Assembly (NCBI GenBank): GCA_000708835.1
Contig: DF236992.1
Coordinates: forward strand, 204,513-268,512
Length of the DNA: 64,000 nucleotides
DNA from: Klebsormidium nitens
Lineage: Eukaryota > Streptophyta > Klebsormidiophyceae > Klebsormidiales > Klebsormidiaceae
Direction: 5' to 3'
Position 1 is the first letter of the stretch. Each line of letters starts with the position of its first letter. The position numbers and the translations under genes were made by a program. A model generated the notes under the pieces. The model was not told the DNA's origin. It worked only from the letters and a program-made list of their open reading frames with translations, and searched no databases. Positions 1 through 12,700 of this stretch are shown one piece after another.

Positions 1-135
1 TGGAGTAAACCTCTTTCTTCTTTGGAATTGCGTGCGACATCACCTGATCAAAAAGGTGGTTTGCCTGAATTGTTAGACTGAAGGAGCTGGAACACTTGTT
101 CATGTTGAATATGTTTGTCTTTTGAGCATTCTCCA

Positions 136-223
136 TCCGAGTTGATAGTCAGTTGCCTTCGTGTTATTTTTAGAACCTGTCCGAGTTGATAGTCAGCTGC
201 CTCTGCGTTACTTTTGAAACACA
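136..223. repeat. 44-base tandem duplication, two copies
   Basis: The segment beginning TCCGAGTTGATAGTCAG occurs at 136 and again at 180, with a few substitutions. It lies upstream of the first visible LEA exon, probably in an intron. Confidence 0.8.
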
Positions 224-314
224 TGGTTTCGATTCGTTCACGTCACTTTTCTTAGTTCTTGTACTTCTCTGAAGTGCGGGATGGAAATCTAATGAACTGC
301 TGCTTTTGGAGCAG

Positions 315-3300
315 GCGGCGCTCATTCCAACGATTCCGTCTTCGAGAAGTCCCTATACAGCAAGGATGAGTCAGGTAAGGAGGAAGTTGTGTCTATTCAA
401 TTGTATGTACTGTAGCATGTATAGAATTTGATCGTGCTAAGACAGGTTTGAAATCCATTTAGCATCTACTGTGCTAATCTCGAATTTCCACCTAGGCTGT
501 TAGGTGTTTCCAGATTGCTTCAATGTATCCATGCTAAGTCCTGCGGCAAGCGTTGAAAATTCTGATGCCCCTAGCACTTTCTCTGCCTCGACAGTAATTC
601 GTTTTTCATCTGCAACGCTTTCTGAAATCCTCTGTAACGCTTTTGCTTTTTGTATTTTGTTGGTCTACTTCGTTCAGATTTTCTTCCATCGATTGGAAAC
701 AGTTTCCAGATGTTAACACTGGTTCTTTTCCAGTCCTTGCAGCCCCGAGGACTGCTGCCGACAGCTATTCCTCTGGATCCAGCTCCGCCTACAACAAAAC
801 CGCAGACACTGCTTCTGACCTGAGCTATCAGGCCCGCGACACGGCGGCTGCCACTTACGATCGTTCTGCTCAAGCCGCCTCCGACTCCTACCAGAAGGCT
901 GCTGACACCGCCTCTGATGTCAGCGCGCGCGCCGGCGAGACTGCATCCACTGCCTACAACAAGACTGCCCAGGCCGCTTCGGACACTGGGGCGTACGCTT
1001 CGGACACCACCAAGTCTGCGTACAACAAAACCGCCCAGGCTGCGTCCGAAACCGGGGCGTACGCTTCGGACACCACCAAGTCTGCATACGACAAAACCGC
1101 CCAGGCTGCGTCCGACACCGGGGCGTACGCTCAAGACACCGCCAGAACGGCTTACGACAAGACCGCCCAGGCTGCGTCCGAAACCGGGGCGTATGCTTCC
1201 GACACCGCCAAGTCTGCTTACGACAAGACCGCCCAGGCTGCTTCCGACACCGCCGCCTACACGTCAGACACCGCCAAGTCTGCTTACGACAAAACCGCCC
1301 AGACTGCGTCGGACACCGGGGCGTACGCTCAGGACACCGCCAAGTCTGCTTACGACAAGACCGCCCAGGTTGCTTCGGACACTGGGGCGTACGCGTCAGA
1401 CACCGCCAGGTCTGCTTACGACAAGAGCGCCCAGGTCGCTTCCGACACTGGGGCGTATGCTCAGGACACTGCCATGTCTGCTTATGACAAGACCGCCCAG
1501 GTCGCTTCCGACACGGCTGCTTACACCTCGGACGTTGCCAAGTCTGCTTACGACAAGACCGCCCAGGTCGCTTCGGACGCTGGGGCTTACACTGCCGACA
1601 CGGCGCGGGCCGCTTACGACAAGACCGCCCAGGCTGCTTCCGACGCCGCTGCCTACGCCTCCGACACTTCCCGGGCAACTTACGACCGGGCGGCGGAGAC
1701 GGCGGAGCCGTACAAGCAGAGCGCGGTGGATTCGCTGAACCAGACCAAGGAGACGGCCATTGACAAGACGGAGCAGACCACCGGGGCGTCCGACCTGCGG
1801 AGCGAGCAGAAGCCTCTGACGACCAAGGCGTACGAAGTCGTGACTGGGGCGGCGGGCGCGGTTGCCGGCGCTGCTGCAGCCACTGCGGAAGCCGCCGGGA
1901 ACGCTGCCTCGTCTGTTGCTGCGCGCGCCCAGCCTCATGTGGAGGCGGCGAAGGAGTCGGCGATTGACACGACGGAGCAGACCACCGGAGCCTCGGACCT
2001 GAGGAGCGAGAACAAGCCGCTGACGTCCAAGGTCGTGGAGGTGGCTTCGGGCGCCGCAGGGGCGACCGCTGGTGCGGTGGCAGCGGCAGCAGCGGCGGCG
2101 AAGCAGGCCCTGTTCGGCAAAGGTGAGACTGCCGTGCATTCGTCAGTTCCTACGGATCGTGTCTCATGGTACTCTTGTGCTCGCGAAGATGGTTGAGCTG
2201 TGCGAAAGCTGCAAGTCCTCTCGTTCTTTCGTGTTGCCTTCAAAGGTTATAGCGACGATCGGATAACAGATTGGGAGTTCTGCGTACATCAAATCATTAA
2301 ATATTTCAACGTCTTCAGTTTTTTGCTATCAGATTGCTGTTGTCTTGGACGTGCTCAGAGCTTCCCGACTTCGTCGTTTTTCCCCTCTCCTGCGCTTTGC
2401 TCGTCCGCTTTCTGGCTGCTTGTGAAGTCCTCGTTTCTATTTCATCTATCCGAGCACTCCGCTTGTTGCAATTCTATTCTGACGTGAAATATGCTCCTCT
2501 TCCCTGCACAGGCGCCACCCAGCTGGACGACAAGACCATCGCCGAGTCTAAGTACGTGATCGGCGGGGAGGGCCTGACCACCCCAGAGGGCAAGACCACC
2601 TCTGCTTACGCCTCTGACGCAAACCCCGCCGCAGTTGCTGCCGGAAACGCCGCCCGCCAGGCTGTCCTCAGCCCTGCCGCCACAGCCGCCGGCCAGGCTG
2701 CTCGCGACGCTGTCCTTGGTGGGTCGCAAAGCACGGGCACGGGCATCCACAGCGCGGGAGCAACACGTGATTCCAACATGGCAACCGCCATGATGGTCAA
2801 CACGTCCAACACGAGTGAGGGCCTCGATCATGCTGGGTCTCTTGAAAGTAATCGATCTTCGTTGGGACTTTGCACAAGTTTGGAAGTTTGCAGTCGGTTG
2901 CTATCTGAGCTTGATATCTTGCTGACTCTTGGGGTACGGAGAAGTATGAGTCTCCAAGAATTCTATGTTGTGAACTTTATGGCCACATCCCGAACTCCCG
3001 GACTTTGTAGGGATGGAGAAGAATCTTTCCTAAGATCCTCTTTTGTACTTTTTATGGCCACGTCTCGATATTGGCATGTGAGAATCGACTTGTCAACAAT
3101 TTACAGGTCTTTGCTCTGCTTCCTCAAGCCGAAGAAGAGTATCAGCAACTTTTTTGTGGCATTCGTTCTTCTTCGACATTGTTTGGTTTGCGAGGCTGCC
3201 TGCTCACAAATCGCTCCCCCAACTGCAGCCCCCGAGTCCGGCAGCCTGCTCTCGTCCGGGACCGCCCCCCTCTCCTCCGGCACCGGTGCCACCCCCATCA

Positions 3301-5270
3301 GCACCGGCTCTGACTTCAGCGACACGTCAGCAACCTCCGGCGACGCGCGCACCATCTACCAGAAAGCGGTGGACGCTGCGACTGGCGCCAAGGAGGCGTT
3401 CTTCGGGCACCCGGTTGGGACGCCCCAGGCGGTCGTGGCCCAGCAGGAGGAGGCCGCGGGAAGTGTGCCGCCCCCGAGCCCCAGGACGCTCGCTCAGAAG
3501 GTGGCGGACGCTGCGACCGGGGCCAAGGAGGCTTTCATGCACGGCATCGTGAGTGTCGCGATGATAAGTTATTTTTTTTGTTGGATACGTGATGGATAAA
3601 TGTGCGTCCTTTTTTTGTCTGAATGGTAGTGATTTGCACTTACTTCGTCGACCCAGGGATTCCCTACCCCGAGGAAGCTGTAGGGATGGAAAGAAGAATG
3701 TTTCGATGAGTAAAAAGGCTCCGCCATCTACAGCGTCGTATTACGTCCTCGTCCCCAAACTTTTGTCGGAGCTCAACGAGCCTACGTACAGAACCCAACG
3801 GCGAAATTTTTGATTTGTTTGCTTTGAATCTTCACCTTTTCCTAGACCTTTAGATAGACTTTTGAAGGCTCGGCCTCGGTTGAGGGGCCAGGGAGGAACA
3901 TATGCTGATTCCGACAAGTTGGCAATCCCATTCAGTCTCGACATCTAATCATCTCTTCCCCTGTGCAGGTCATGACACCCGAGGAGAAGAAGGCGGCGGA
4001 GGCCAAGGAGCTGCTGGTTGCCCGCATGCAGGATGCTTCGCTGGTGGATAAGCCGGTCACTCAGGTTGCCGGCGAGGCAGCCGTGACGACCAAGGAGTCC
4101 GTCTTCGGTCCCCCGGAGGCGGCTGCCAGGCACGGGTTCGAGAAGCCTCTAGCGACGCAGGCCCAGGAGGCTGTGATCCAGGCCAAGGATGCGGCGGTGC
4201 CGTACGTTCAGGCTGGTACGGCCCCGAACTTGATGCTGGTTTTCGCAGACTTGGTAATTTTTTTGGTCTGTACTGCTGACCTACTGGGATCGTAGTGGGA
4301 CGTAGGAGAATGAACATGCAGAAATGCGGAAAGGTTTTGACCGTACTTGTCACGTTGTCTTTAGCCAGCCGCATCAATTCGGTGAGGATCGATGAAACCG
4401 AATCCCGCCTTTGCGTGACGGTGCCAGTCTGAAAATTATCGCTTTGCTATTGAAAAATCTGTAATAATGTTTCGTGGATGGTTCGGGCTCTTGACGATCG
4501 AGGAGACCTCTTTCATATTTGGTGCTGTAATGTTCGGGACTCTAATCTCCCCATGAAGCTCAGTCGACGAGCCTTCCCTTATCGTCGGCAGACACATCGA
4601 TTAGCACCTAAGTTTGTTCCCCACCCTGCCTCCTTGAAAGTACTTTCGTTCTGCAAGGCATGTGCGTTTTCGATTTGGCCCCATGGCTGTGTTCCTAATC
4701 GCTTCTGCCCAAGTACTGCCCGGCTCGTTGTCTCAACCAGACCTTCGACACAGTTTCTAAGCACGTACCTCCTCTCCGCCTTCAGGTGTTCAAAATGCGA
4801 CCCCGTACGTCCAGGCCGCAGCCGACAAGACCGCCGAGCTGGCCGCCCAGGCCCGCGACACCGCGGCCCCCTATGCCGCCCAGGCACGTGACACCGTCGC
4901 CCAGTCCGCGGTCGCCGCCAAGGACGCTGTGGTGGGCGCTGCGATTACTGCCAAGGACACCGCCGCAAATTACGCCGGCCAGGCCAGTGACGCCACCTCC
5001 GCTTACGCTACTTCAGCGAAGAACGCAGCCGCGGATTACACCGGAGCCGCCCAGCAGAAGGCGAGCGATTACACGACTAGCGCCAGGGACACGATGCAGG
5101 GGAGCGGCACGGGTTCGGCGTCCCAAGGATATGACAATGATGCGGCACTCAGGGCCGTGAGCGGGGGGTCTGCGCTGTCCGGGCAGGGGGAGCACAAGGG
5201 CGGGATCGCGGCGGTCATTCACACTGGCGGGAAGGGTGAGTGGGTTGCGGGAACGCCCCCTGCCGAGTAA
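315..5270 (+). CDS. LEA-like repeat protein, 5' end outside the window
   Basis: Exons read as 315-374, 743-2122, 2512-2718, 3229-3548, 3969-4215 and 4786-5270. All have AG/GT borders and phases that join cleanly, giving about 899 residues. The first exon starts in mid-codon after an AG, so at least one exon lies upstream. The product is hydrophilic and rich in Ala, Thr, Asp, Lys and Tyr. It has eleven 22-residue units (two 11-mers each, core SAYDKTAQ then SDTGAYA), then two copies of a TTGASDLRSE block, two copies of a DAATGAKEAF block, and a tail of looser 11-mers. Repeated 11-mers of this kind are typical of group 3 LEA proteins (LEA_4), which are mostly disordered and form amphipathic helices on drying or at membranes. 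A role in desiccation or cold tolerance is inferred from composition only. No signal peptide can be judged because the N terminus is missing. Family assignment is likely but not certain. Confidence 0.83.
949..1674 (+). repeat. Coding tandem repeat, 11 units of 66 bases
   Basis: Eleven consecutive 66-base units, exactly in frame, each encode 22 residues of the LEA-like protein. The units differ mainly at silent positions and at a few residues (D/E, A/V, G/A, S/Q). This suggests expansion by unequal crossing over followed by purifying selection. Confidence 0.95.
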
Positions 5271-6780
5271 AGATGATGTTTAGCCTGGAGGTTTCTGAGT
5301 GTGGGTACGATATGCTGAGTTGGAATGTGCTGAGTTGTACAGTATGGGACAGAATGAGGAGCCAGCAGTTGCAAGACGGTCTTGTATGCTGGTACCACAG
5401 GATCCCTTTGGATAGGGAGAGACCAAAGCTAAGATAGTGTACGGTTTGTCCCGATTTTGGCAGGCGTTATCATGAGGTTGGGAAGTATCTTTTCTGTAGG
5501 TCTTGTATTTAACTCTTCACTTAGTGCACGTCGTCTTGGTTACATTTGAGGCAGTGACTAGTTACCATAATAGAATAGGATTTGCACAGCAACCGCTCTT
5601 GTATCCACACTGAATGGCTATAATCAATTCAGCGTCCAATTCTGATCTAGCATTCCATAGTCCCGGATGATAAATATTGTTCCTGTAGTTTCTGCAAGTA
5701 TGCATGTCGTGTAATTATATCTGAGCCTTGATATCACTGGCCCGAACTGTCGCACTAAACACTGCAGATTTTAATTTTCTATATCAACCCCTCGGATTGT
5801 TTCATACTTTCTCGTCAAGCACAACATCTGGAAATGCTGTACACATATATATGCCTAAGTGCTGACAACGATATACTACTACCACGAGTTGGGGCTGGGT
5901 TCGAACATTGAGAATGGTGCACTTCAGTGAGTCGCCTTTATAATAGTACACCCCTACTGCTGAGTCTAATACTACATGCGCTCTTTGCTAGCTGGGAGAT
6001 ATAATATAAAGCTTGCAGCGTCACATCGAGACAATTACTGCAGGATGGAGCATATTGCTCCTAGTTAAACGTCTACAAGCGTATTTGCACAAATCGACAT
6101 GGTAAACCGGACCATGTGTGCATCATACGCGCGCTGGTTGTGTGCGAGTCGAATATACAAAATTACCATGCTTCTGATGAAAAACCTGCATGCGCGCACC
6201 TGATCGTATTTATCGGAATCGACCCCTTCAACTCAAATACACATAGTGCCCATCCCAGATGCGAGCGAGGTTTTTGTTGGAGGTGCCCAATAGTGCATAT
6301 GCCCCTTGAGTCTTGAGTATATAACCATGATGGGCGTGCGGCTCAACGAATATATGAGCATGTATAAAGTCTTCTGCGTGGAAGCTTGTCAGAAGATGTG
6401 GACCATACCATTGCATGCATGGTCCTGGGGCCATGCAATCCAGCTAGCGGCTTTCACATATGATGCCGTCGCCCACGCACAGCATTGCATTCGCCCACTC
6501 AAGTTCGAAAATCAAAACAATGTTTGCTTCTTAGATGGACCTTATGACCAGATAGACGGGCAAGGCCATATGGCCGTGACACTTGAATGCAGACTGAGTC
6601 CCTCCTACGAATTTGTCAACGCAGTACCTTTGCAGCTTTACACAAGAGCAGCGAGCTATACGATTTCGGTGAGTAGGATATCAAGCGTATGCACAGCGTA
6701 CGAATCGTTGGGCGAAAGGTTTAGGTTTAGTTCCTGCCCTGAGGTTCCTACCTTACCTTTCGTACCTAAGGTGTATTGCG
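5271..6780. other. Intergenic, convergent 3' ends
   Basis: This lies between the stop codons of the LEA-like gene (+) and the EDR2-like gene (-). It is AT-richer than the exons. Open frames here are short, have no splice-consistent extension and resemble nothing I recognise. It presumably holds the 3' UTRs of both genes. Confidence 0.6.
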
Positions 6781-9700
6781 TTATTGCGGAATATGCACTG
6801 CGGATTTTAATTGTAGATTGGAGACCCTGACTGCGCCCAGTAGTTCCTCAGGAAGCTCGCTTGCAGTGTTACCCTGCGTGAGGAATGAAAAGATCTCTGC
6901 TAAGATAGGTGTGACCATTTCAATTGAAAACGGCCTTGTCTCGACCCACCTCGAAGTCTTTTGTGCATCCATTGCTTTGAAACACAAGAGCGGCCTCCCT
7001 CTATTACCTAACACAATGTTCTCACCGCAAGGGCATAGGGACACTCTCTGAGAGAGGGAATGATACCACATGTATCCACTTCCTCCGTTCAACATTGGCG
7101 CCTAACCCTTATTCTTCTCTTTTTTCTGAAGCCGCATCCGGCTTTCAGAAAGTGGAAGCTGAAAAAGTGTGTATCTGAAGTGCTAAAATCCGAGCATTTG
7201 CGAACTTCTTCGTGGGCTCTGGACCCGATTTGGGCCCAATAACAGCGTCAAAAAAGAGCGCTTCAGACTGAGATACGTACCTGCACCAGGTAGGCCATGT
7301 CAACGGTGAGGTAGGGGAAATAGCCCATGGCCAGCCCCAGGATTCCGTTGGCCACCACGGACGACCCAATGTCGACGTCGATCTGAAGGAGACGGAACCA
7401 CAGAAGTTTTAGGCCCTTACCCATGGATGGTTCTGAGCAGCTTATGGGCTGGTTAGAAAGTGTTTTATATGTTCGATAACCAGACTTCAGCGGTGAGTGG
7501 CCTTGGAACAAGGTCAAAGCCCGGTTCCTCGTCCAACAACCTAAGACGCAATATTAGTTATCAGCCTGGTTAGCAGCCAAGATCTTCAAGTGAAAAGGCG
7601 GCGCGCAATCAGCTAAGCACAAATCAAAACAGATGGTTGAACAACTAGACCACGCACTGCGCTCTATCCGACTGTATTCTCATCGTTTCCTCAAGAAGGG
7701 AGCCAAATGAAGCGTCTCAATCGTCCAAGGACCCAAAACAGCAAGAGGGTTCTTCGTATGACCCTGGCAGATCTTTTCCCTCAACCACTCTCCAATTTCA
7801 GAGGAGTAAATAATCATCACTCAACAGGACCGTTGTCCAATAGTGTAGAACGGCCCATCAACAGCCCGACTCGACAGAGCAGCCGGTGGCACATGTGACG
7901 AATGGGTGTCAGCCTCGGAGCCTGCCCCCAAGCGGGCCATGTTTCCTTTCTGTTGCCACGTCAGACGATCTTATCCCCTCAGCCACTGAACGGACAAGCG
8001 CGCGGAGAGGGTCTCACCTCCAGGTAATTGGCCCCCTGGAAGTATGTACATTCGAGGGCCTTGCCGAGCAGGCACGGGGTGGAGCCGACGGACTGCTTCA
8101 CGATCCAGCTCCCCTGTGACAAGGCCCCGGACACGTGTCAGTCTGAGAGCAGCAACCGGAGGTTGCATGCAGTTTGTTGTGATTAGCTTCGTTCCGCTCA
8201 AAGCAAGGCCTTTACTGTGACCGAAGGCTCAAAGCAAGGTCTTTACTATGACCGAAGGCTCTACTTGTGTTGCACTCGAACACAGGGTATCATTTTTCGG
8301 GCCCCAGGTCAAAGCCAGAGGAGTTGAAGGAGATTGAGCTTGGCTTTCCAAAATCCTCTGACTTTCGGTCCTTTGCTATCATGTCAGGGCCGCCCCAGCT
8401 TGAGGGATTCAGGGAACTTGCGGCAAAGCCACGCTTCGCACAAGGCCCACCTTGGGAATGGAGGGGATGAGCTTGAGGCGGCTGTTGCGGAAGCTGTCGT
8501 CTCCGTGCACGAACCGATAGAGCAGGCTGCCCGGCGCGAGCGGCCGCTCGTGCGCAAAGTAAAACACCATGCTGTAGTGGGTCACACCGGGGACCTGCAC
8601 GGGACGTTGACTCGGTTCATGTCTAAGAACTTTTGATCGACTGTAAGAACTTCAATAGCCTTGCAAGTAGGGAAAAAGGTATGGTTCAGTACAAGCCTGC
8701 CACAATGCTTTGCCTTGAGGATTGGTGTGCCAAGCCAGGAGAGTGCAGAAGTCATCTCATCTTCGGGAATGGTTCCTAACGTCTTCATCGTAGGCAGAAT
8801 CCCAAAACTCTGCCGGTACTGAAAACGGGTTGACTACCGACGAGAGAAGCTTCCTTTTTCTCCGAACCTTCAGCAGTTTCTTCCATACAAAGCTGCAGCA
8901 ATCAGGCCGCCGCGAGCTTTGAAAGTCAAACATCAAAGTCGGTGTCTTGACATAAAGCTGCTGGCATCTGACGACGTTTTCGAGCACATGAGACCGACTT
9001 TCAACGAACCTGCATGTTGACCACAAACAGAAAGACGTCGCCCCCCGCCCGCGCCGCGTGCTCAACGACCCCTCCCTCGCGTAGGGCAACGTGGTCGATG
9101 CGCTTGTTGGAACGGTACCAGTCCGTTGCAACGAGCCGGCACAAAGGGTCCCCAGCACGAATCTGCGAGGTTTGAGGGGTATGTTAAATTCTTGGCCCCC
9201 CGGCAGATTAGACGCGATTTGAAAGATCTGCCAAAGACAAATGCGGATGTTTAAGGTTGAATGTTGAATCACGAGAGGGGTTTCAAGACGGCTAACGATC
9301 GAAGTGTGGACAGGCAGAGTCAATAGCAAGTGATCCCGCTGTTGAACAACCGTTCAGACATGCGGGTGCAACACGAGTATCAACCTTTTGAGCAAGCATT
9401 GTGATCTCCTCCAGATCGCTCATGCTCATAGGTCAGTGGAAGGCTCACCTTTCGCCGATCCATGGTAAATGTCTTCCCGCGCACTTTGAACGGCCGCCCC
9501 CCGGGCTCGGACCAGCTGTCCTTGCCCTTGAGGAGGTCCCCCCGCCGGTGCGTACCCAGGTCTTCCAACTCCTGGAAGATGCTCGCGCTTGACGGCAGCT
9601 CTTCCGTTTCGAGCGGGATCTCCGCAATGGGGGATTCTGCAGAGCCGGGGGGGTTTTCAGTGAGGTTCGGGCGTTCGGGCGTCCGGACTTTAGTTTAGGG

Positions 9701-12700
9701 CACGTGAGAATGCGATTGAGCGCTGCATAGGTTTCCAGAAACCGGATGTCGAGGTTGCCCCTTCAAGGAACCGGTAGTCGAGATCGTCTTTGCAGGAACG
9801 AGGCAGAGGACAGCAGTCAGAAGCGAGGAAGGCGAGTTTCGAACGACTTCGATGCGTTTGGGAGCTTATTTTACGGCTCTCAGCTCTCAAGCATTGCCCG
9901 AGTTTATTTGACACCAAAAACTGATGGAAGACTGATTGCACCTCACCAGTCTCCCCCGTCGACACCGCAGTGTCTTCCCCGAGATCCGTCGCTGCCTGCA
10001 AATCCAATTCCGGGTCGTCCTCCGAGCTCGACGCCTGGTCCTCGCCGCTGCCCTCAACACTCCGTCGAACGACGCCGTTACCGCCCATCTCAATACCGTT
10101 ACCGCCCCCGTCACCTCGCCATTCTCCCCCCTTGCGCCGCCAGGGCATCTGGCAATTGTGAACTAGGCGCGAGGGGATCTTTGGACGGTGTCCCGATGGC
10201 ATCCGGACGCCCGTGTCTTCGTCCTCGTCTGCATCGTTGATGCTTGCAAAGTTGATCTTGAACGTGGGAACTTCGGTCGCCGAGGCAAACATCTCGCGCA
10301 GACCTGAAGAAAAAGCGAGGGGGCTCTGATTGAGCGAAGAGATTCGAAAGAATATGTTGGGAAGAGACAAATCACGGGAAAGACAAAGCAAAGTCGATGG
10401 AATGTGGAGACGGGGAAAGGAGCTCGAGATGATCAAACGGAAATTGGTTAGCTTTCGAAGAAAAAGGGGGGCGACGACAGTACTCAATCTGAAAGATGGG
10501 CCCGAGGACACATGAAATCAGGTCGATTGTAGAGCCTCAGGAGCAGTGGAGACTTTGCATATTGCGTTTCGACAAGTTGGCAAGCAGAGCCCGAATCGAA
10601 CCAACACACTACAGGAGCAATCCCAACTGATATGTTTCCCCAACCGGATTTTACGACACCAAGAGGACCCCCGAATGTTCCGGGTAAGCAATTCTACTCG
10701 CCTTTAGCCCTTACATCAGCAGATGAGGATCGCCTCTGAATTCCATCAACACCTTCATATTGGAATTTGGAGGCGAAGCAAGCAGGAAGGCGTGGTGCAA
10801 GCAACGGGAGACTTAGAACCGGCAATTGAAATTCAACAGCCCACAAACGCAGAATCAACGAAATGGGACAATTAGAACACAGGCACCGAACGACATGACC
10901 CAGAGATCGACCAAGGAGCTTCTGAAGCAGCGACCACCGCGGAAGGCTAGAGTGCATGTACAGTTGTCAATTTCGTTTGCAAGCGTTTCCCCACGATGGT
11001 CACTTGTTGAAAATCGTACTCAAGAGCGACTTAAGCACACAACAATAAAACCTCGCGCCCACCTGCAACGCGCTTGAGCATGTTCCAGGTAAAGTTGCGC
11101 TGCAGGATGCAGCGGCCGAGCGGCATGAGCCAGCCGCGCACGTCCAGCTGCAACACGTGCTCCACGCGCGACCGGCAAAAGGCCACATCCTGGCCGGCGC
11201 GCGGCTTCACGGGGGAGATGATGTAGCCGCCACCTGCAGGTAAAGCGCTTTTGATACTAAACGAATAGCCCAATTGGATGATATACGATTGACTCCGAAG
11301 CTGTGAGAGGGTGAGAAGACAACGAACCGGCTACCTAGAGGGGAATAAAGGATTAAAGCGGGAAAAACGACGGGGGCAATGACTCGGCCGCGGGCTCGAC
11401 TTCCAGGTCTTGAAAGGATAGTCGGGATTTTGAACGGTCTCCAATCCTGGCTTTCCCGAACCGTCTTGCATGAACCTTTGACGAGTTGACCGCAACCACG
11501 GAAGGGTGACAGCAACACGCTCAACGCCACGTGGTAACTTGTTCTCGGCTGATCGAGTCCCCTTTTTTATCGCAGGACAGCACACCAACGCCACGCCTCA
11601 AAAGAGCGAAGGCCGTGAAAGACGCGACTGGATTAGCTCGCTGCGAATAAAGAAACTGGGGGCGCTCACTGGTCATGTTCGCTCTGACGTAGCCCGGCTC
11701 GGGCGGACAGTCCGGGTGCTCGCACGATTGGTACAGCACCTCTGCACACGCAGATTCAATCGTTAGTGTGCGTGAACCCTGCATAGACAACTTAAATGGC
11801 ACGGTGCTAAGACCCTCTGATGCTATCCGAAGTCATGGCCGTCAAGATTAGACGCCGCTAATTCTAGCTGCGGAAGTCAGGCAAGCCGCGACGCTTAATT
11901 TTACCCACGCTTCTGCTCAACTCGTCCGAAGTGCGGCATCCCACGAATTCCGTGGTTTGCCTGGAGGGGTTCGGTTCATCGCCAAGGCTGAATGCCAAGT
12001 ATTGCAGATCGTGACGCAATTGGTTCGCAGTCCACGTGGGGTTCTGGGCTCACCGTACGAGCCGTCATCTTTTCGCCTCCAGTAGCGCGTGTAGCACAGG
12101 TCCCGTTGCCAGATGAGCCTGCGCACAATGAAAAGCTGCCGTCATGTGCAGTTCGGGGCGGCACGATGCAGTGGAAGTCAAAGGAAAAAACGTCTGCTTC
12201 TGTTCTACGCTGCCAGCTTCCACTGGCAGACCATTTTGCCGATTCGGTTCAACAAACAGACAATGCTGACTGCCTGCACAATGATGCATGAAGAATGTCA
12301 ACGGGAGGTCTTTTGAACTGGGCGTTCTCTCGAGACGTCCTGCATTGCAAAGCATTACAAGGGCGAACGAAAGATGCGCAATGCTCACCAGGGCAGAAAG
12401 TCTTGGAGCAGCGTCTGGTGGATGATGTCGGTGTGGCCGTCCACGTGCTGTACCACGCGCGACTCGCCAAAGGTGGCGTCCCAGCTGAGGAACGAAGGAA
12501 ACGGTTTCGTCAGCTTCTAAGAGAAACGAGGAAAAGCAGGACTTATTGCTGAAGAGAGACCCGGTGCAAATCCCGATGGTTCTCTAGCAGGGAGGGTATT
12601 GAAATCTGAGCGCAAGGATGCACTCCAGAACAAGCGGGAACGAGCAATGCCTTTGTTGAGTTCTGAAAGCTAATTAAGCAATTGCGTCCAGAAGCTCTTT

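Noticed and set aside
571-1678. Long minus-strand and other-frame + strand open frames across the LEA repeat
   Set aside because: They are by-products of the 66-base coding repeat in frames without stops. Arg/Pro/Cys-rich translations with no family resemblance; the Ala/Thr/Asp/Lys frame is the one that joins other exons.
6306-6830. 174-residue plus-strand open frame
   Set aside because: It starts at TTG, has no recognisable domain and overlaps the last EDR2-like exon on the other strand.
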